Assembly: GCA_001695595.3 (NCBI GenBank) | Contig: MBPM02000081.1 | Span: 285,359 to 349,358 of the forward strand | Direction: 5' to 3' | Length of the DNA stretch: 64,000 bases | Source of the DNA: Plasmopara viticola | Taxonomy: Eukaryota > Oomycota > Peronosporomycetes > Peronosporales > Peronosporaceae | In this document: positions 12,135 to 22,245 of the stretch, piece after piece | Layout of the letters: each line of letters opens with the position of its first letter | How positions within the stretch are numbered: position 1 is the stretch's first letter | Notes under the pieces: generated by a model | Seen by the model: only the letters and a program-made list of their open reading frames with translations | Database searches by the model: none | What the model was told of the DNA's origin: nothing | Program-made: the position numbers and the translations under genes

Positions 12135-12459
12135 CTAATATTGATCGGGGGGGCTGCTACCTTCTCCTCTTCCTCGACGAATCGTTGTCCAGAGAGTAAA
12201 TGGACTTCTTACAGGATCGTAAATTACGTCAGCAATCGGACGTGAGTAAGCGACAAAGTTCCCTCCCGATACTTTGGTGATTACGGCCGGACCCACTTCA
12301 AGAATTGTAGAGAATGGTTTAATCTTTGTCTTATTGTTTCTTTGACTGGTGACTTCATCAGCAAGGGTATTATTGGTCGGAGCTTGACCTTTGGGAGCTA
12401 CGGCATATCGAAATGAATGACAAGTGAGTCTGACAGCAAAATTAATGTCACTAAGGGGT
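12135..12459 (-). pseudogene. Start-less open stretch of about 108 codons, unknown remnant
   Basis: On the minus strand a frame runs open from just after a TAA near 12460 to a TAG at 12135-12137. It has no ATG. The composition looks protein-like (NNTLADEVTSQ, EVGPAVITKVSGGNF, SRPIADVIYDPVRSP). The same sequence on the plus strand at about 31.57-31.86, 49.26-49.55 and 61.83-62.12 kb is interrupted by stops or frameshifts. I do not recognise the family. It may be a remnant of an older gene in the ancestral module or chance. Confidence 0.3.
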
Positions 12460-13264
12460 TACTCCTGGTGATGAGGCCACTTTGCCAGTCAGCCTACGGC
12501 TTCTTCACAGCTTTAGCGGATAGAGAGTCAGACGAATATGAGACGGGCTATTGCAACGCCTCTCGTCATATATAGCGTTTGTAACATCGTCTGAAGAATA
12601 AGGTGTATGTGGACCAGTGGGCGAGGAAAATAGATAAGCGTGTGTTTTCCGTGGGAGGCTCTTCCAATACGTTTGGTCAGCGTCATCACCTAACCAAATT
12701 AAAAGAAAATCAAGGAAAAGCTCATTTTCTCCGAACGAATGAATACATATTGGATCGTTCTTTAAAGCCGAGTTTTGGTTGTCGTTTATTTGTCTTTAGG
12801 CAATTTATTATGATCAAAAGCTGATTTGCTGATTAAAGCGCGCAAACACATTTTTTCTTGGTGCACAATACAGCCATTTCAGTGTTCGCTTTCACGGAAA
12901 TTGCGTAGGATTTTGAAATAACTACAGCTCCTGCGTAAATCGTAACACAAAATTCAGCTCTATCTAAAGAATAAATAGGACCATATTTTTTTGGTGTATG
13001 TATGTATACCAGTCTTCAAAATCCAAGTCATCGCACACACTGATCCTCTTGTGACCAAAAATAATGAACGGTCGTTGAGTGGAAAATTATAAGCAAATTT
13101 GAAGTTCATAGCGTGCAGCAAGAGATTTGGCAATTTGAGAGAGCGTGCCATATTGTTATAGACTGAATTATCACGAGGAGAAGGGAGCACGTCGATTAAC
13201 TTGATCTTAAATTTGTTTGAAGCATAACGTCAGAGCGCTCTTCAAACGAATATAGGAGCTGGTA

Positions 13265-13592
13265 ATGTAATGTAATGTATTACGTTATCGCGTTGCCAAG
13301 TTATGCACGTGTTAGGCTCAGTCTGGCTAGTCCACGGCATAGAGTGGTGTCCGCATACGTCGAGTATCGCTCGGCGGGCAGTGCAGCCAGCACCGAGGTC
13401 GTGAGGGTCTTCCATTGTTTTGCTTAGGTCTGACTTGGTAAGAGCCCAGGTGGCGCGCTGGTGTTGGAGACCGTCGCGTCGAGGGTGAGACTCGTTAGAG
13501 ACCTGCAGATGCCCGAGAGCACCTGCCCGAAGCGCTCGAGCATTTAGCCCCCGCGCTTGGAAGGAGGGCGTCACCCCAACCTTTTTCAAGCT
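13265..13592 (-). mobile_element. SINE-like element, copy 1
   Basis: A 328-bp insertion flanked by the 12-bp direct repeat TAGGAGCTGGTA (13253-13264 and 13593-13604). Equivalent S2 copies at about 30.74, 48.44 and 61.02 kb have one copy of that sequence and no insert. The low-coordinate end is a short ATGTA-type simple repeat, which read on the minus strand forms an A-rich 3' tail. Long duplications of this kind with a simple tail point to target-primed reverse transcription. It encodes no reverse transcriptase. A related copy sits at an unrelated position in S1. Confidence 0.65.
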
Positions 13593-13843
13593 TAGGAGCT
13601 GGTATATTATAAGATTTTTGCCACAAGGTAATTTAGCTGCATATAATATAGTACTCGGAAGTGGATGGTGTCACTTTCTATTGAAGTAAGACACAAGCTA
13701 AAATTGTAATTTGTATTTACGCTAAACTTTTACTTATACAATTCATTCAAAGTCCCTTGCAATCGACACGTATGCAGTATCTCATGTGCTGACTTATCAC
13801 CAATAAAATCTGCCACTCTAATTTGAAAAGCTCTACTCCCCAT

Positions 13844-13862
13844 ACCAATCATTTTTTTTTGG
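13844..13862 (+). promoter_or_regulatory. Putative core promoter of A2
   Basis: ACCAATCATTTTTTTTTGG lies about 60-75 bp upstream of the A2 ATG. The same ACCAATCA core precedes A3 (30511-30530, minus strand) and B2 (19983-19991). Oomycete genes usually have short 5' leaders and a start-site element of the CATT/CAATTTT type, so this is a plausible initiation region. Confidence 0.35.
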
Positions 13863-13918
13863 TTTTGCCGGGTAACAAAGGATTCGATCAGCTCCTTGTC
13901 GATTGCACCCTCGTCCCC

Positions 13919-15502
13919 ATGCGTGGCGCACACTACGTGACTACTGCGCTTCTCGTCGTAGCTAGCAGCCAGGCAACTGCAGGATTTGACCAGGCCGAGC
14001 CTCAGCAAGCACCTCACAATGACGGCGTGGCGTCTGGTGGCAACGTTAATAAGTTGTTGCCGAGGCATGTTCTTGGAGAAAGTCCTAATGCAAAGGACAC
14101 GTTGACGGTCGACGCGGGCAGTGAAGAGCGCATGATGGGACATTACTCGAACAAGATTGATTTCCCAAAAGAGCTAGACCAGAATGTCATCAGTTCGGCT
14201 AGTAAGATCAGAACGGGTGCAGATGATGTGATTGCGAAAGCTACGGAAGCAATTAGACGGTACAAGCAATTGGAACCTGTGTTAAAAGCTTTAAACAGCA
14301 AGCAGAAGCGCATTGATCCGACGCCTAACAATGTGGGTGGACAAGCACTGCATACGCCAAATATAGAAACGCCTCTAGTGCCAGTGGCAAACATTGCGTC
14401 ATTTGCATCGGCAAAAAACCTGAAAAAAATTAAGCCGAATGTCGATATGCAAAAAACTGCAAGGATTATGGCGCAGCACGACCACCGACCCGCGCCTCCA
14501 GGCTCTTTTACATTTAAAGCCGCCGTTCCTGATAGTCGACCCAACAAGCTGCTGAGAGCTCAGAAGGTGTTGGAGTTCGACTTGAACAAATATCCCGACG
14601 AGGTCGAGATTAGAAATAGCAAGCGCCAGCGGATCAACCATATGCATGACAGCGTGGGCGGACACGCACCGCATGCTTTGCCAAATCCAGAAAATTCTCT
14701 GGTGTCGGTGGCAAACAATCCAACAAAAACTTTGATGCCGTTGACAAAAAATGCGGGAACCGTATTGACAGAAAGACTGGGAAGACATACGTCAAAAGTC
14801 ATTGTGGAAAATGCTATAAATTCTGTAGCTGAGCACAACCTTCAACACAAGCGTTTGGTCTCTTCTACGACTATTGCCGCCGATCCTGGTGGCCAACTTA
14901 ACAAACCGCTGATCGTTCAGAAGGCATTAGAGGTTGGCAATATTAAATACCCTGACAAGGTGAATTCGCATTCAGTCAACCATCCTCTTCACTTGCTAGA
15001 AGGAAATGAGAAATCCGCGCATCCCGCGGCGACGAAGGGTCAAAGCGTTCCCATAGATTGGAAGGCTGAAATTGCGGAAGGCCCTGATGTGGGACCTAAA
15101 GTCGTGGTAGATGATAAGGTGAAAGGAATTCACGAGGCGTTTCTGAAGGCGTTTAGCCTGCCATTTCACCAGTACCCGCAAGAGACGGCTAAGATGCTTC
15201 GCCCGCTCACATGGAAAGTCAACTCGAGTCCAAACACCGGAGTTCTTCTTCAATCACTCAATTTTCTGGCAACTTCGCAAAAGCAGGATGTCTCAAAGAG
15301 AGTGTTGGGCCCAGATATGAAAAAGTTGTTGGGGACTGGTGAGTCGGCTTTGCAGGCTACTAAGGTGAATTTGGACGCGGCCTACACGGCAAAATTGGCC
15401 ATCATGTACGAGTTATTTTATGAATTCTGCCATGGCGGTGGGATTGTCATCGACAAATTGCCTTCGAAAGTCAAATCCCAGCAATCGATTTTTGAGCATT
15501 AA
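13919..15502 (+). CDS. Type A RxLR-like secreted effector A2 (intact, 527 aa)
   Basis: An uninterrupted single-exon gene. I chose the ATG at 13919 because it begins the conserved MRGAHY signal peptide (hydrophobic residues 7-21, cleavage likely near residue 21-22); the longer frame upstream has no conserved start. Residues 49-53 read RHVLG, a degenerate RxLR-like motif: A3 has RHVLR, so A2 has lost the last arginine. SEER follows at 68-71. Two tandem repeats occupy about 127-233 and 234-351, opening with SKQKR and SKRQR. After a linker, a helical domain runs from about 395 to 510 (IHEAFLKAF, PFHQYPQETAKML, AIMYELFYEF), resembling a WY-type effector fold, though that is inference. By family, the protein is secreted from hyphae or haustoria and acts in the plant cell. 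It lies between S2 and a MULE-bearing S1. Confidence 0.87.
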   Translation: MRGAHYVTTALLVVASSQATAGFDQAEPQQAPHNDGVASGGNVNKLLPRHVLGESPNAKDTLTVDAGSEERMMGHYSNKIDFPKELDQNVISSASKIRTGADDVIAKATEAIRRYKQLEPVLKALNSKQKRIDPTPNNVGGQALHTPNIETPLVPVANIASFASAKNLKKIKPNVDMQKTARIMAQHDHRPAPPGSFTFKAAVPDSRPNKLLRAQKVLEFDLNKYPDEVEIRNSKRQRINHMHDSVGGHAPHALPNPENSLVSVANNPTKTLMPLTKNAGTVLTERLGRHTSKVIVENAINSVAEHNLQHKRLVSSTTIAADPGGQLNKPLIVQKALEVGNIKYPDKVNSHSVNHPLHLLEGNEKSAHPAATKGQSVPIDWKAEIAEGPDVGPKVVVDDKVKGIHEAFLKAFSLPFHQYPQETAKMLRPLTWKVNSSPNTGVLLQSLNFLATSQKQDVSKRVLGPDMKKLLGTGESALQATKVNLDAAYTAKLAIMYELFYEFCHGGGIVIDKLPSKVKSQQSIFEH

Positions 15503-15737
15503 ACTTGGGTCAGTAGCGTTGATGCTACTTAATGAATCTGCTTTATGGATAAAGGTAGCGTGACGATTGCTGTTGACTAAATTACGGAGTCAGTTGGGGA
15601 AGGTTATCAATAAAAAGTTGCAGCGTTTTTACTTAAAAATATTTTTGAACACGTAGGTAATTTAACAAATAGACTTCCCGACCTAAGTGAAACTTTCTGT
15701 ATGCTCTAAATAATAAGGGAACTAATTATTTTTTATA
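15503..15737 (+). repeat. Spacer S1, copy 2, left piece
   Basis: This is the A2 3' flank. It matches 514-735 and the minus-strand copies up to the MULE insertion point, where the AAATAATAAGGG sequence is cut from its normal continuation. No gene. Confidence 0.75.
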
Positions 15738-15834
15738 GGGAATTGATACCTGGCCAACCCCAAAAAGTACTTCTTCTCGCGACTACCCGCAAAAACACGC
15801 ATCTTTGCCGTATTCTTTGACGCCTTGCATCACC

Positions 15835-18037
15835 ATGGACAGCCTTGAAACTCTTGCCGAGCGTGTCTTTGCCTCCCAGGAAGAGGCACGCAAAGTGGTG
15901 ACCGAGGCACTGCTCTAAGAGGTATTTATCTTGACGGTCAGATGGAACAAGTACACGAAGAAGAAAGTGCAGAAAAAAGTCATGCTCGTGTGCTCATGCG
16001 CAAGGTTGCCTGATGTAACTCCCGCTGTCGCTGCCGCTATGCAGCGTATGAGACCCAGCAGGCGCACAGGCTGCCTTTTCGCGCTCGACATCACTCGCAA
16101 GGATAGGGACAATGCTCAGTGGGTCTTGGAGGTCAAGAACGCCGACCATAACCATGAACCTTTCGAGGACGTGTCAGTACATCCTGCTGGCCGCAAGCTC
16201 ACCAAAGAACAGCACAGCAAGGTTCTAGCTCAGCTGAGAATGGGTACCAAGGCGATACGCATTGCGGCAGACATGGAATTCGCAATTACAACCCGCGACA
16301 TCTATAATATCAAACAGAACGCGAGAGAAAAGTTCCTTGCAGGCCGTACACCGCAAATAGCCCTGCTCGATAATCTGGTGCCGTCGACCACATACTTTAT
16401 GCAGCTGGACAGTCAGAATCGCCTCACTCACCTGCTTATCGTGGCACCATCGGCAAGGGAGATATGCGAGGAGTACACTGCAGGGAGAGTCTGGTTAATT
16501 GACGCCACATATAAGAACAACAAGTTCAACATCCGATGGTGCACCTCGTCGGAGTCACGTCTACCAGTCAAACTTCTACGTTTGATCATGCGCCAGGAGA
16601 AAGAAGAGGACTACATGTGGACGCTGAGGCACATCCACACCATTTTTACAGACTACGGTATCGTTGGTGGAGCTGACAACGACATTGTATTTGTTACCGA
16701 CCGAGAGCTTGCGTTGATCAATGCGCTCATCGTCGAATACCCTGCTTGCCATCTACTTCTTTGTAGATGGCACATGGCCAATTGCAGGAGACATTTCGTA
16801 GACATTGAGACGTACGAAGTTTGGATGAAGGACTGGTACCACCTTGTCAGCAGATCAGGTGTGGATGCCTACAACAACTAGCTTGATATCATGCAAGAAA
16901 AATATCCGATTGCTGTTTTGCAGTACGTGGAAGATACCTGGCTGAATCCTTGGAAGGAATCCTTTGTCTCCTGCTACTTGAGATGCATTCGGCACCTCAG
17001 ACATAGCACCACATCTCGCGTTGAGTCGCAACATGCATCGGTGAAGAAATGCTCGGTGGATCAACTGCGGATCTTCTAACAGTGGATGATCTCGTGCAGC
17101 TTGCATGCCATGAACAGCTAGCAACAATTCGGCAGCAACATCATGCCGATCGAGCTGTATCTGAGATGCGATTTGGGCGCAAGTTTGGGGATATTCTGAA
17201 AAGAATATCGGTAGCTGGTTTGCGGTCAACTTTCAATCAATACAAACGACGATTTACGGCATCCCCAAATTACAGGGCACCGGCAATACCACCAAACGCC
17301 AGTGTTGATGGACCTGTGGAAGATGCTGACGCCATTGGTCGTGCCTGTCAAGGCATCATTGCGACGTTGATGGGCCATCCTTGCCGGCATCAACCTCTTC
17401 AACTGCAACGACCTTTGACCCTTGATGACTTTGATCGGCATTGGTGGTTGGTGCAATCACCAAATACAGCAGCAGCATTAACACCATTGACGTTAAATGA
17501 GCAGGTTCCGGCCGGGTTGAAAAGGATAACAGAAGAGCTGGAAAAGTCAAGCGATCACCGTAAGCGAGTACTGTTGGATCATTTTGCAGCAATGCCGACT
17601 GAACAGATCCTTGATCCCGCAATAATTCGCGGACGTGGAAGACCCACTGGCGCCCTTAATCACCGCAACCGCTACGACCGCAATGCCTACAGCACCCAGC
17701 GCGATATGTCGGCATTTGAGCACGTGGAGAATGCCTTCGAAGAAAATCCGACAAGTGAAGGCGTTGCGGTAGATGCCGAGAACAAGGACACAACTCGCGT
17801 ACGTGCACTAATCCACCTGCAGCGGCTGCGCCGCCGCAGAGGACAGCAGCGGCTGCGCCGCCGCAGAGGACAGCAGCATTCCAGGTAGCTCTTCCACCGT
17901 CATCGCAGACGATACCGCTGCCGCTACCGCTGCCAATGAAAGCAGAGGATGACGCCTCGCAGCAGGCATGGTTTGCGCTGACGGAAGGAGAGATCCAGTC
18001 GCTCGAATACGAAGAAGGGCAAGAGCTGCATGGTTAG
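15835..18037 (+). pseudogene. MULE transposase pseudogene
   Basis: The ATG at 15835 opens a frame cut by TAA at 15916-15918 and again by TAG at 16879-16881; both stops are in frame and reading resumes after each. The N-terminal part has a FAR1/FLYWCH-like zinc-binding pattern (CSCARLP, then NADHNHEPFE). The catalytic region shows WLIDATYKNN, FVTDRELALINAL and LLLCRWHMANC, the D, D and CxxH signature of MULE transposases. A short out-of-frame stretch (about 16530-16600) sits between the first two, and a further shift occurs near 17050-17080. The tail ends at TAG 18035-18037 after another shift near 17800. The transposase would cut and paste its own element; this copy cannot. Confidence 0.85.
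17820..17873 (+). repeat. 27-bp tandem duplication in the MULE gene
   Basis: Two identical 27-bp units (starting CAGCGGCTGCGCC) lie head to tail. In the ancestral frame they add nine residues of alanine/proline-rich sequence. Confidence 0.9.
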
Positions 18038-18434
18038 GTATTGACGTCCAAAATCCGCAATGTTCCCATAAGCTAGATAGCAAGGTTGCGTCAAGGTCCA
18101 TATGCGCTTTTGAATGAAACATTGCTTGCGAATTGAACATGTGGTGTTTACTAGTAAACTACGCGCCTTGGATATGTAATTTACAAGGGTGGACGGCACG
18201 TTTATAGACGTCAACGTCAATGTCAACGTCAAGATCGGGTGTTTTGAACGATGTACCGTACAGAAGAAACCATCAGCACATGTTTGCTACGCATAATGTG
18301 TGGGTTTGTCTCACAAAAATTCATAGCTTGCATGTGCTACTCATTTCTCTTTCGCAAATCTCATCTCGGGGTTCCAGAAAAAAAGGGGGGGTGGCCGATT
18401 AGTCAAAAGGAGGTGGCCAGGTATCGATTCCCTT

Positions 18435-20064
18435 TATATAATACCGAAGCGGTTAATGCTAGAGCACTGCAAGAGCAAGTACGTCACGGTCTTCCTCGTC
18501 AAAGCACCGCCAGTCACCTAAATGTAGTCTTTTGACGTGTGTTGTGTATTTGAAAGCGTATTGTCCTTGACTGCATCGGTCACTCATTTTCCCGTTCACG
18601 CGTTCTAGCGCTAAGTTACTCTGCCAAATTTTTAAAATTGCTCATAGAAGCCAACGCTAAAAAAATAAACCATTCGATCAACTTTTACAAACAGTACGGA
18701 GCGTTAAAATATATATTTTTACGCCATTACGCGCGCTGTTGTGTTGCTGAAGATAAGGCTGCAATAGCGATTCTACAAGTAAGAACCTTTGAAAAATGGG
18801 CGCAAGCTATTATATGGCGCCGAAGGACCACAATAAGAAGGCTTGCAACTCCATTGAAAAATAGTGTACATCATCTATCGTTGTCCTCAGTGCTTATGCC
18901 ACCTCGTTAAGTACTTTTGCATTCACGTAATGCCACAAAGCTATTCGCTGGGACGTGTAAGTTCTTGTCAGCAACTCTACTTCGATGTTGCTCTTGTCGC
19001 CACCTCCGTATGAGTTCGTTAGCCGTGAGCTTCTCAAGGATGAGCACTATACGGTGAGCACTTCAGTCATAGAGAAGGCCACGCACATCAACCAGCAACT
19101 TTTCATTCGAGCCGCAGGTAAAAACTTTTTAAGGGTGAGCGCCATTAACGACTGCAAAACACGTCGAGGGCAAGAAAGCCAAGACTGTGTCAGAGCCGTG
19201 TGGGATAGCACTCAGTCGACTGACTGAGCAATTTTATCAAAAAGATGCATAGGATGCAAAGTGTTTGCTGCCGCGCGATTCATGGGCCAAGAAATTGCGA
19301 AGGTAACGTATCCTTTATCCCATGTGAGCGAAGACTCGTTTTGCGATGGCTGTGGCATACATCTTACTGTAAGTATAATTGTTTGAAGTACTGGCTGCTC
19401 ACATTCAATCCGCGCCTGCTGATAGGACAAAAGACAGGGGGTGGGCTACGTCTAGGCTTCCGCCTCGTCAGTGTTTAGTATAAGTAAATGATGAGGCGCA
19501 GCAGGTGGAGGAGCCTTGGAGACCGAAGCAACCTTCTTGGAGGTTGACTCGATCTTCATGAATGGCCTGACCGACTTGCAAGCGTCCACACTGCCTTTTT
19601 GGCCTTTCAGCACAAGATGTATCATTCTTGAATATCAATAATATTGCCACATCCGACAGATACCCTTCCGATACTATCACCGTATAGATAATGCGATATT
19701 TAAGAAATATTTAAAGTCCATGTGAGGACCATACATTTTTTTAATATATTAATAGCTCTTTTCACAGAGCATCTAGGGCTAGAGCTTAAGTGTTATCTTG
19801 CCTAATGTTGTCACTTTCGAAATCAGAAAGGCAAAACATTCGATTGCAACTGATAGCTTAAAGGTTGGCGTCAAACCAGCGTGACACTGGGCTTACGCAC
19901 GCACACTACATGTTACCATTCATTTTTCTACTATCCACGGTGCATCTTGTCACGAATACCGGTATCCAATAAGTCGAATTACCACCAATCAGTTCAGTGA
20001 ATTTTTACTTACTAATCAAATTTGTCACGAAATCTTTGAAAAGCTGACCCCCCCGTCCCTCCCT
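18435..20064 (+). repeat. Spacer S1, copy 2, right piece, and B2 5' flank
   Basis: This continues S1 after the MULE, matching 757-1880, and then the upstream flank of B2. It has neither copia nor the SINE-like element. Where the 27.3, 44.8 and 57.4 kb copies have the SINE, this copy reads GTGCTGAAAGGCC and lacks the target sequence itself, so it has a local deletion. Short frames such as 18985-19227 recur in other copies but are not convincing genes. Confidence 0.7.
19983..20010 (+). promoter_or_regulatory. Putative core promoter of B2
   Basis: ACCAATCAG followed by a T-rich stretch about 60-80 bp upstream of the B2 start, at the same spacing as the ACCAATCA elements of A2 and A3. It is conserved upstream of every type B copy, including the dead ones. 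Confidence 0.35.
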
Positions 20065-22245
20065 ATGCGCGGCGCATACTACGTAGCTATCGCGTTACTC
20101 ATTGTGGCCAGCTGTTCGGCTGCTGAAGTTGACCAGACCGAGCCTGAGAAAGTACCTAACAATGGTTTTGTGACGTCTGGTGGCACCGTTAACAAGATGC
20201 TGCCGAAGCGAGTTCTTCGAGGAAGTCGTGACCTAAAGAACAAATGGGCGGTCCACGCGGGCGGTGAAGACCGCATGTTGAACCGTTTTTCGAACGAAAA
20301 CAATCTTTTAGAAGGAATAGATCAGACCATTACAAAAGCGGCTAATGTGATGGGAACAAATCGAGACGATGTGATTGTGAAAGCTGCAGAGGCAATGACA
20401 AACTATAAGCAATTGGATCCTACGTTAAATATTCTCAATAGCAAGCACCAGCTCATCAAACCAAGACCTATCAATGTGTATAGACAAGCACTGCTGCATG
20501 CTACACCAAATCCAAAAAAGTCTGTGGTGGCGGTGCCGAACGACGTGCCGTTCGTATTGGCAAATAGACTGGAGAGAGAAAAGTCGACAAACACAGTCAA
20601 TTATGCTGGAAGACCTATAACGCAGCATGACTACCTACCTGCATCTTTAAGCTTTCCTTCGACCAGCGCCGTTGCTCCTGATGGCCAATTTAATAAGCAG
20701 TTGATCACTCAGAAGGCGTTAGAGTTCGACTTGATTAAACGACCTGACGAGGTGAAGGCCAGAAGCAGCAAACGCCAGCGCACCAACCCGATGCTTAACA
20801 ATATGGATGGAAGAGAATTGCATGCTCAGCCAAATTTAGAAGAACCTCTGGCGCCGGTGGCAAACAATATGCCATTTGTATGGGCAACTAAACTGGGGAG
20901 AAGTGAGCCGATTGTCACAGTCAATAATGTAAGACCTACAACGCAGCACGACTACCGACGTGCACCTTCAGTCTCTTCCCCGACTCTCGCCGCTGCTCCT
21001 AATGGTCGACGCAACAAGCAGCCGGTTGTCCAAAAGGCGATAAAGACCGGCACGGACAAACGCCCTGGCGAGGTGATGATCAAAAACAGCAAGCGTCCAC
21101 GCATTGACTCGACGCTTAAGAATGTGGATGGAAAAGAACTGTATGCTACGCCGAATGCGGAAAAAAATTTGGGGCCAGTGGCGAACAATGCGCCATTCGC
21201 ATTGGCAAAAAGACCGGGAAGAGACAAGCCGATTGTCACTGCCAATGATGCTGTAGGACCTATGAAAAAAACGCAGCACGGCAACCGGCTTCCGCTGCCC
21301 GGCTTTTCTACAACTAGCGCCGTTGCTTCTGGCAGTCGACATGAAAAGCACAGGATCGCTCAGAAGGCGTTGAAGATTGACAAGAAAAAACATCTTGACG
21401 AGGTGGAGATCAAAGACAAACAGCGCCAGCGTATTGACCCAACACTTGACAACGTGGATGGAGAAGAAGTACATGCTCCACCAACTCCAGAAAAATCCTT
21501 GGTGGTGGTGGGAAGCAATGCGGCGTTCGTATTGGCAAGTAGACTGAGGAAAGAAAAGCCGACTGTCATTATGCTGAATGCAGTCAGATGTCTAATGGAG
21601 CACAACTACCGACCCAAAATTCCAGACTCTTTGTCGACTAGCGTTGTTAGTCCTGACAGTCCACTCAGCAACCAATTAATCGCTGATAAGGTATTGAAAT
21701 TCGACCTAAACAAACTTCCTGACGAAGTGGATTTGCATTCAGTCGAGGATCCTTTGCACTTGCGCGAGGAAAATGCGCATTCCACGGCGTTAGACCGTCA
21801 AAGCGTTTCCGATGATTACAATGTGCGCATGCGTGTAATCGACAAGGTAAGTGAGGAAGAAAAAAAGGTCCACGAGGCATTTGTCAAGGCTTTAAACCTG
21901 CCATTCCACCAGTATCTGCAAGAGACGGCTACGATGATTCGCTTACTGAAATGGAAAGATAATTCAAGTCCAAACGCCAGGCATGTGTATCGATCACTCA
22001 AGAGTCTGGCAAACTTGCAGAAAAAAGATACAAAGCAACTGCTGAAGCCAGATTTGGCAAAGTTACTGGGGGTTGGGAAATATGCAGTGACGGCTAGTCG
22101 GATGAATTTGGAGGAGGCCTACATTGTGAAGTTGATGATCATGTACGAGTTGTTTTATGATTTTTGCCACAGCAACAAGGGTTTAGTCGAGGAGTTACCT
22201 CTAAAACGTAAACGTCGCCATTGGATCCTGGAGCTTTTAATTTAA
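20065..22245 (+). CDS. Type B RxLR secreted effector B2 (intact, 726 aa)
   Basis: The only undamaged type B gene in the window, single exon. The ATG at 20065 opens the conserved MRGAYY signal peptide (hydrophobic 7-20, cleavage likely after A20). A canonical RxLR motif RVLR is at 49-52 and GEDR, the EER equivalent, at 67-70. Four tandem repeats of 107-109 residues follow at about 126-234, 235-341, 342-450 and 451-558; units 2 to 4 open with SKRQR, SKRPR and KQRQR and all carry a conserved N-x-D/V-G and PVANN or VVGSN core. A helical domain covers about 590-710 (VHEAFVKAL, PFHQYLQETATMI, LMIMYELFYDF), followed by the basic tail KRKRR at 714-718, a classic monopartite nuclear signal. Secretion and host delivery follow from the family; nuclear targeting is inference. 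The host target is unknown. Confidence 0.9.
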   Translation: MRGAYYVAIALLIVASCSAAEVDQTEPEKVPNNGFVTSGGTVNKMLPKRVLRGSRDLKNKWAVHAGGEDRMLNRFSNENNLLEGIDQTITKAANVMGTNRDDVIVKAAEAMTNYKQLDPTLNILNSKHQLIKPRPINVYRQALLHATPNPKKSVVAVPNDVPFVLANRLEREKSTNTVNYAGRPITQHDYLPASLSFPSTSAVAPDGQFNKQLITQKALEFDLIKRPDEVKARSSKRQRTNPMLNNMDGRELHAQPNLEEPLAPVANNMPFVWATKLGRSEPIVTVNNVRPTTQHDYRRAPSVSSPTLAAAPNGRRNKQPVVQKAIKTGTDKRPGEVMIKNSKRPRIDSTLKNVDGKELYATPNAEKNLGPVANNAPFALAKRPGRDKPIVTANDAVGPMKKTQHGNRLPLPGFSTTSAVASGSRHEKHRIAQKALKIDKKKHLDEVEIKDKQRQRIDPTLDNVDGEEVHAPPTPEKSLVVVGSNAAFVLASRLRKEKPTVIMLNAVRCLMEHNYRPKIPDSLSTSVVSPDSPLSNQLIADKVLKFDLNKLPDEVDLHSVEDPLHLREENAHSTALDRQSVSDDYNVRMRVIDKVSEEEKKVHEAFVKALNLPFHQYLQETATMIRLLKWKDNSSPNARHVYRSLKSLANLQKKDTKQLLKPDLAKLLGVGKYAVTASRMNLEEAYIVKLMIMYELFYDFCHSNKGLVEELPLKRKRRHWILELLI

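Larger units (their letters stand above)
9128..13918 (+). repeat. Spacer S2, copy 1 (B1 to A2), no intact gene
   Basis: This 4.8-kb spacer recurs, in pieces or inverted, at 22246-24715, 30428-34705, 48133-52222 and 60705-64000. Its first 0.7 kb is distantly similar to S1. It contains a SINE-like insertion (13265-13592) and one long start-less open stretch (12135-12459), described separately. Other frames are short and not preserved between copies. Confidence 0.7.
15738..18434 (+). mobile_element. Mutator-like (MULE) DNA transposon, decayed
   Basis: About 2.7 kb bounded by short terminal inverted repeats: GGGAATTGATACCTGGCCA on the left (from about 15738) and its complement at about 18414-18433 with one mismatch. 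It interrupts S1 at a point that is continuous in copies at 735-745 and about 28.61 kb, so it arrived after the inverted duplication or was lost from the other arm. The flanking AT-rich bases (TTTTTTATA against TTTATATAA) may be a worn 9-bp target duplication, but it is not exact. The internal gene is a broken MULE transposase. Confidence 0.75.

Noticed and set aside
13823..13918. N-terminal extension of A2 to 559 aa
   Set aside because: The upstream frame is not conserved in A3 to A5 and hides the signal peptide; the MRGAHY start fits the family.
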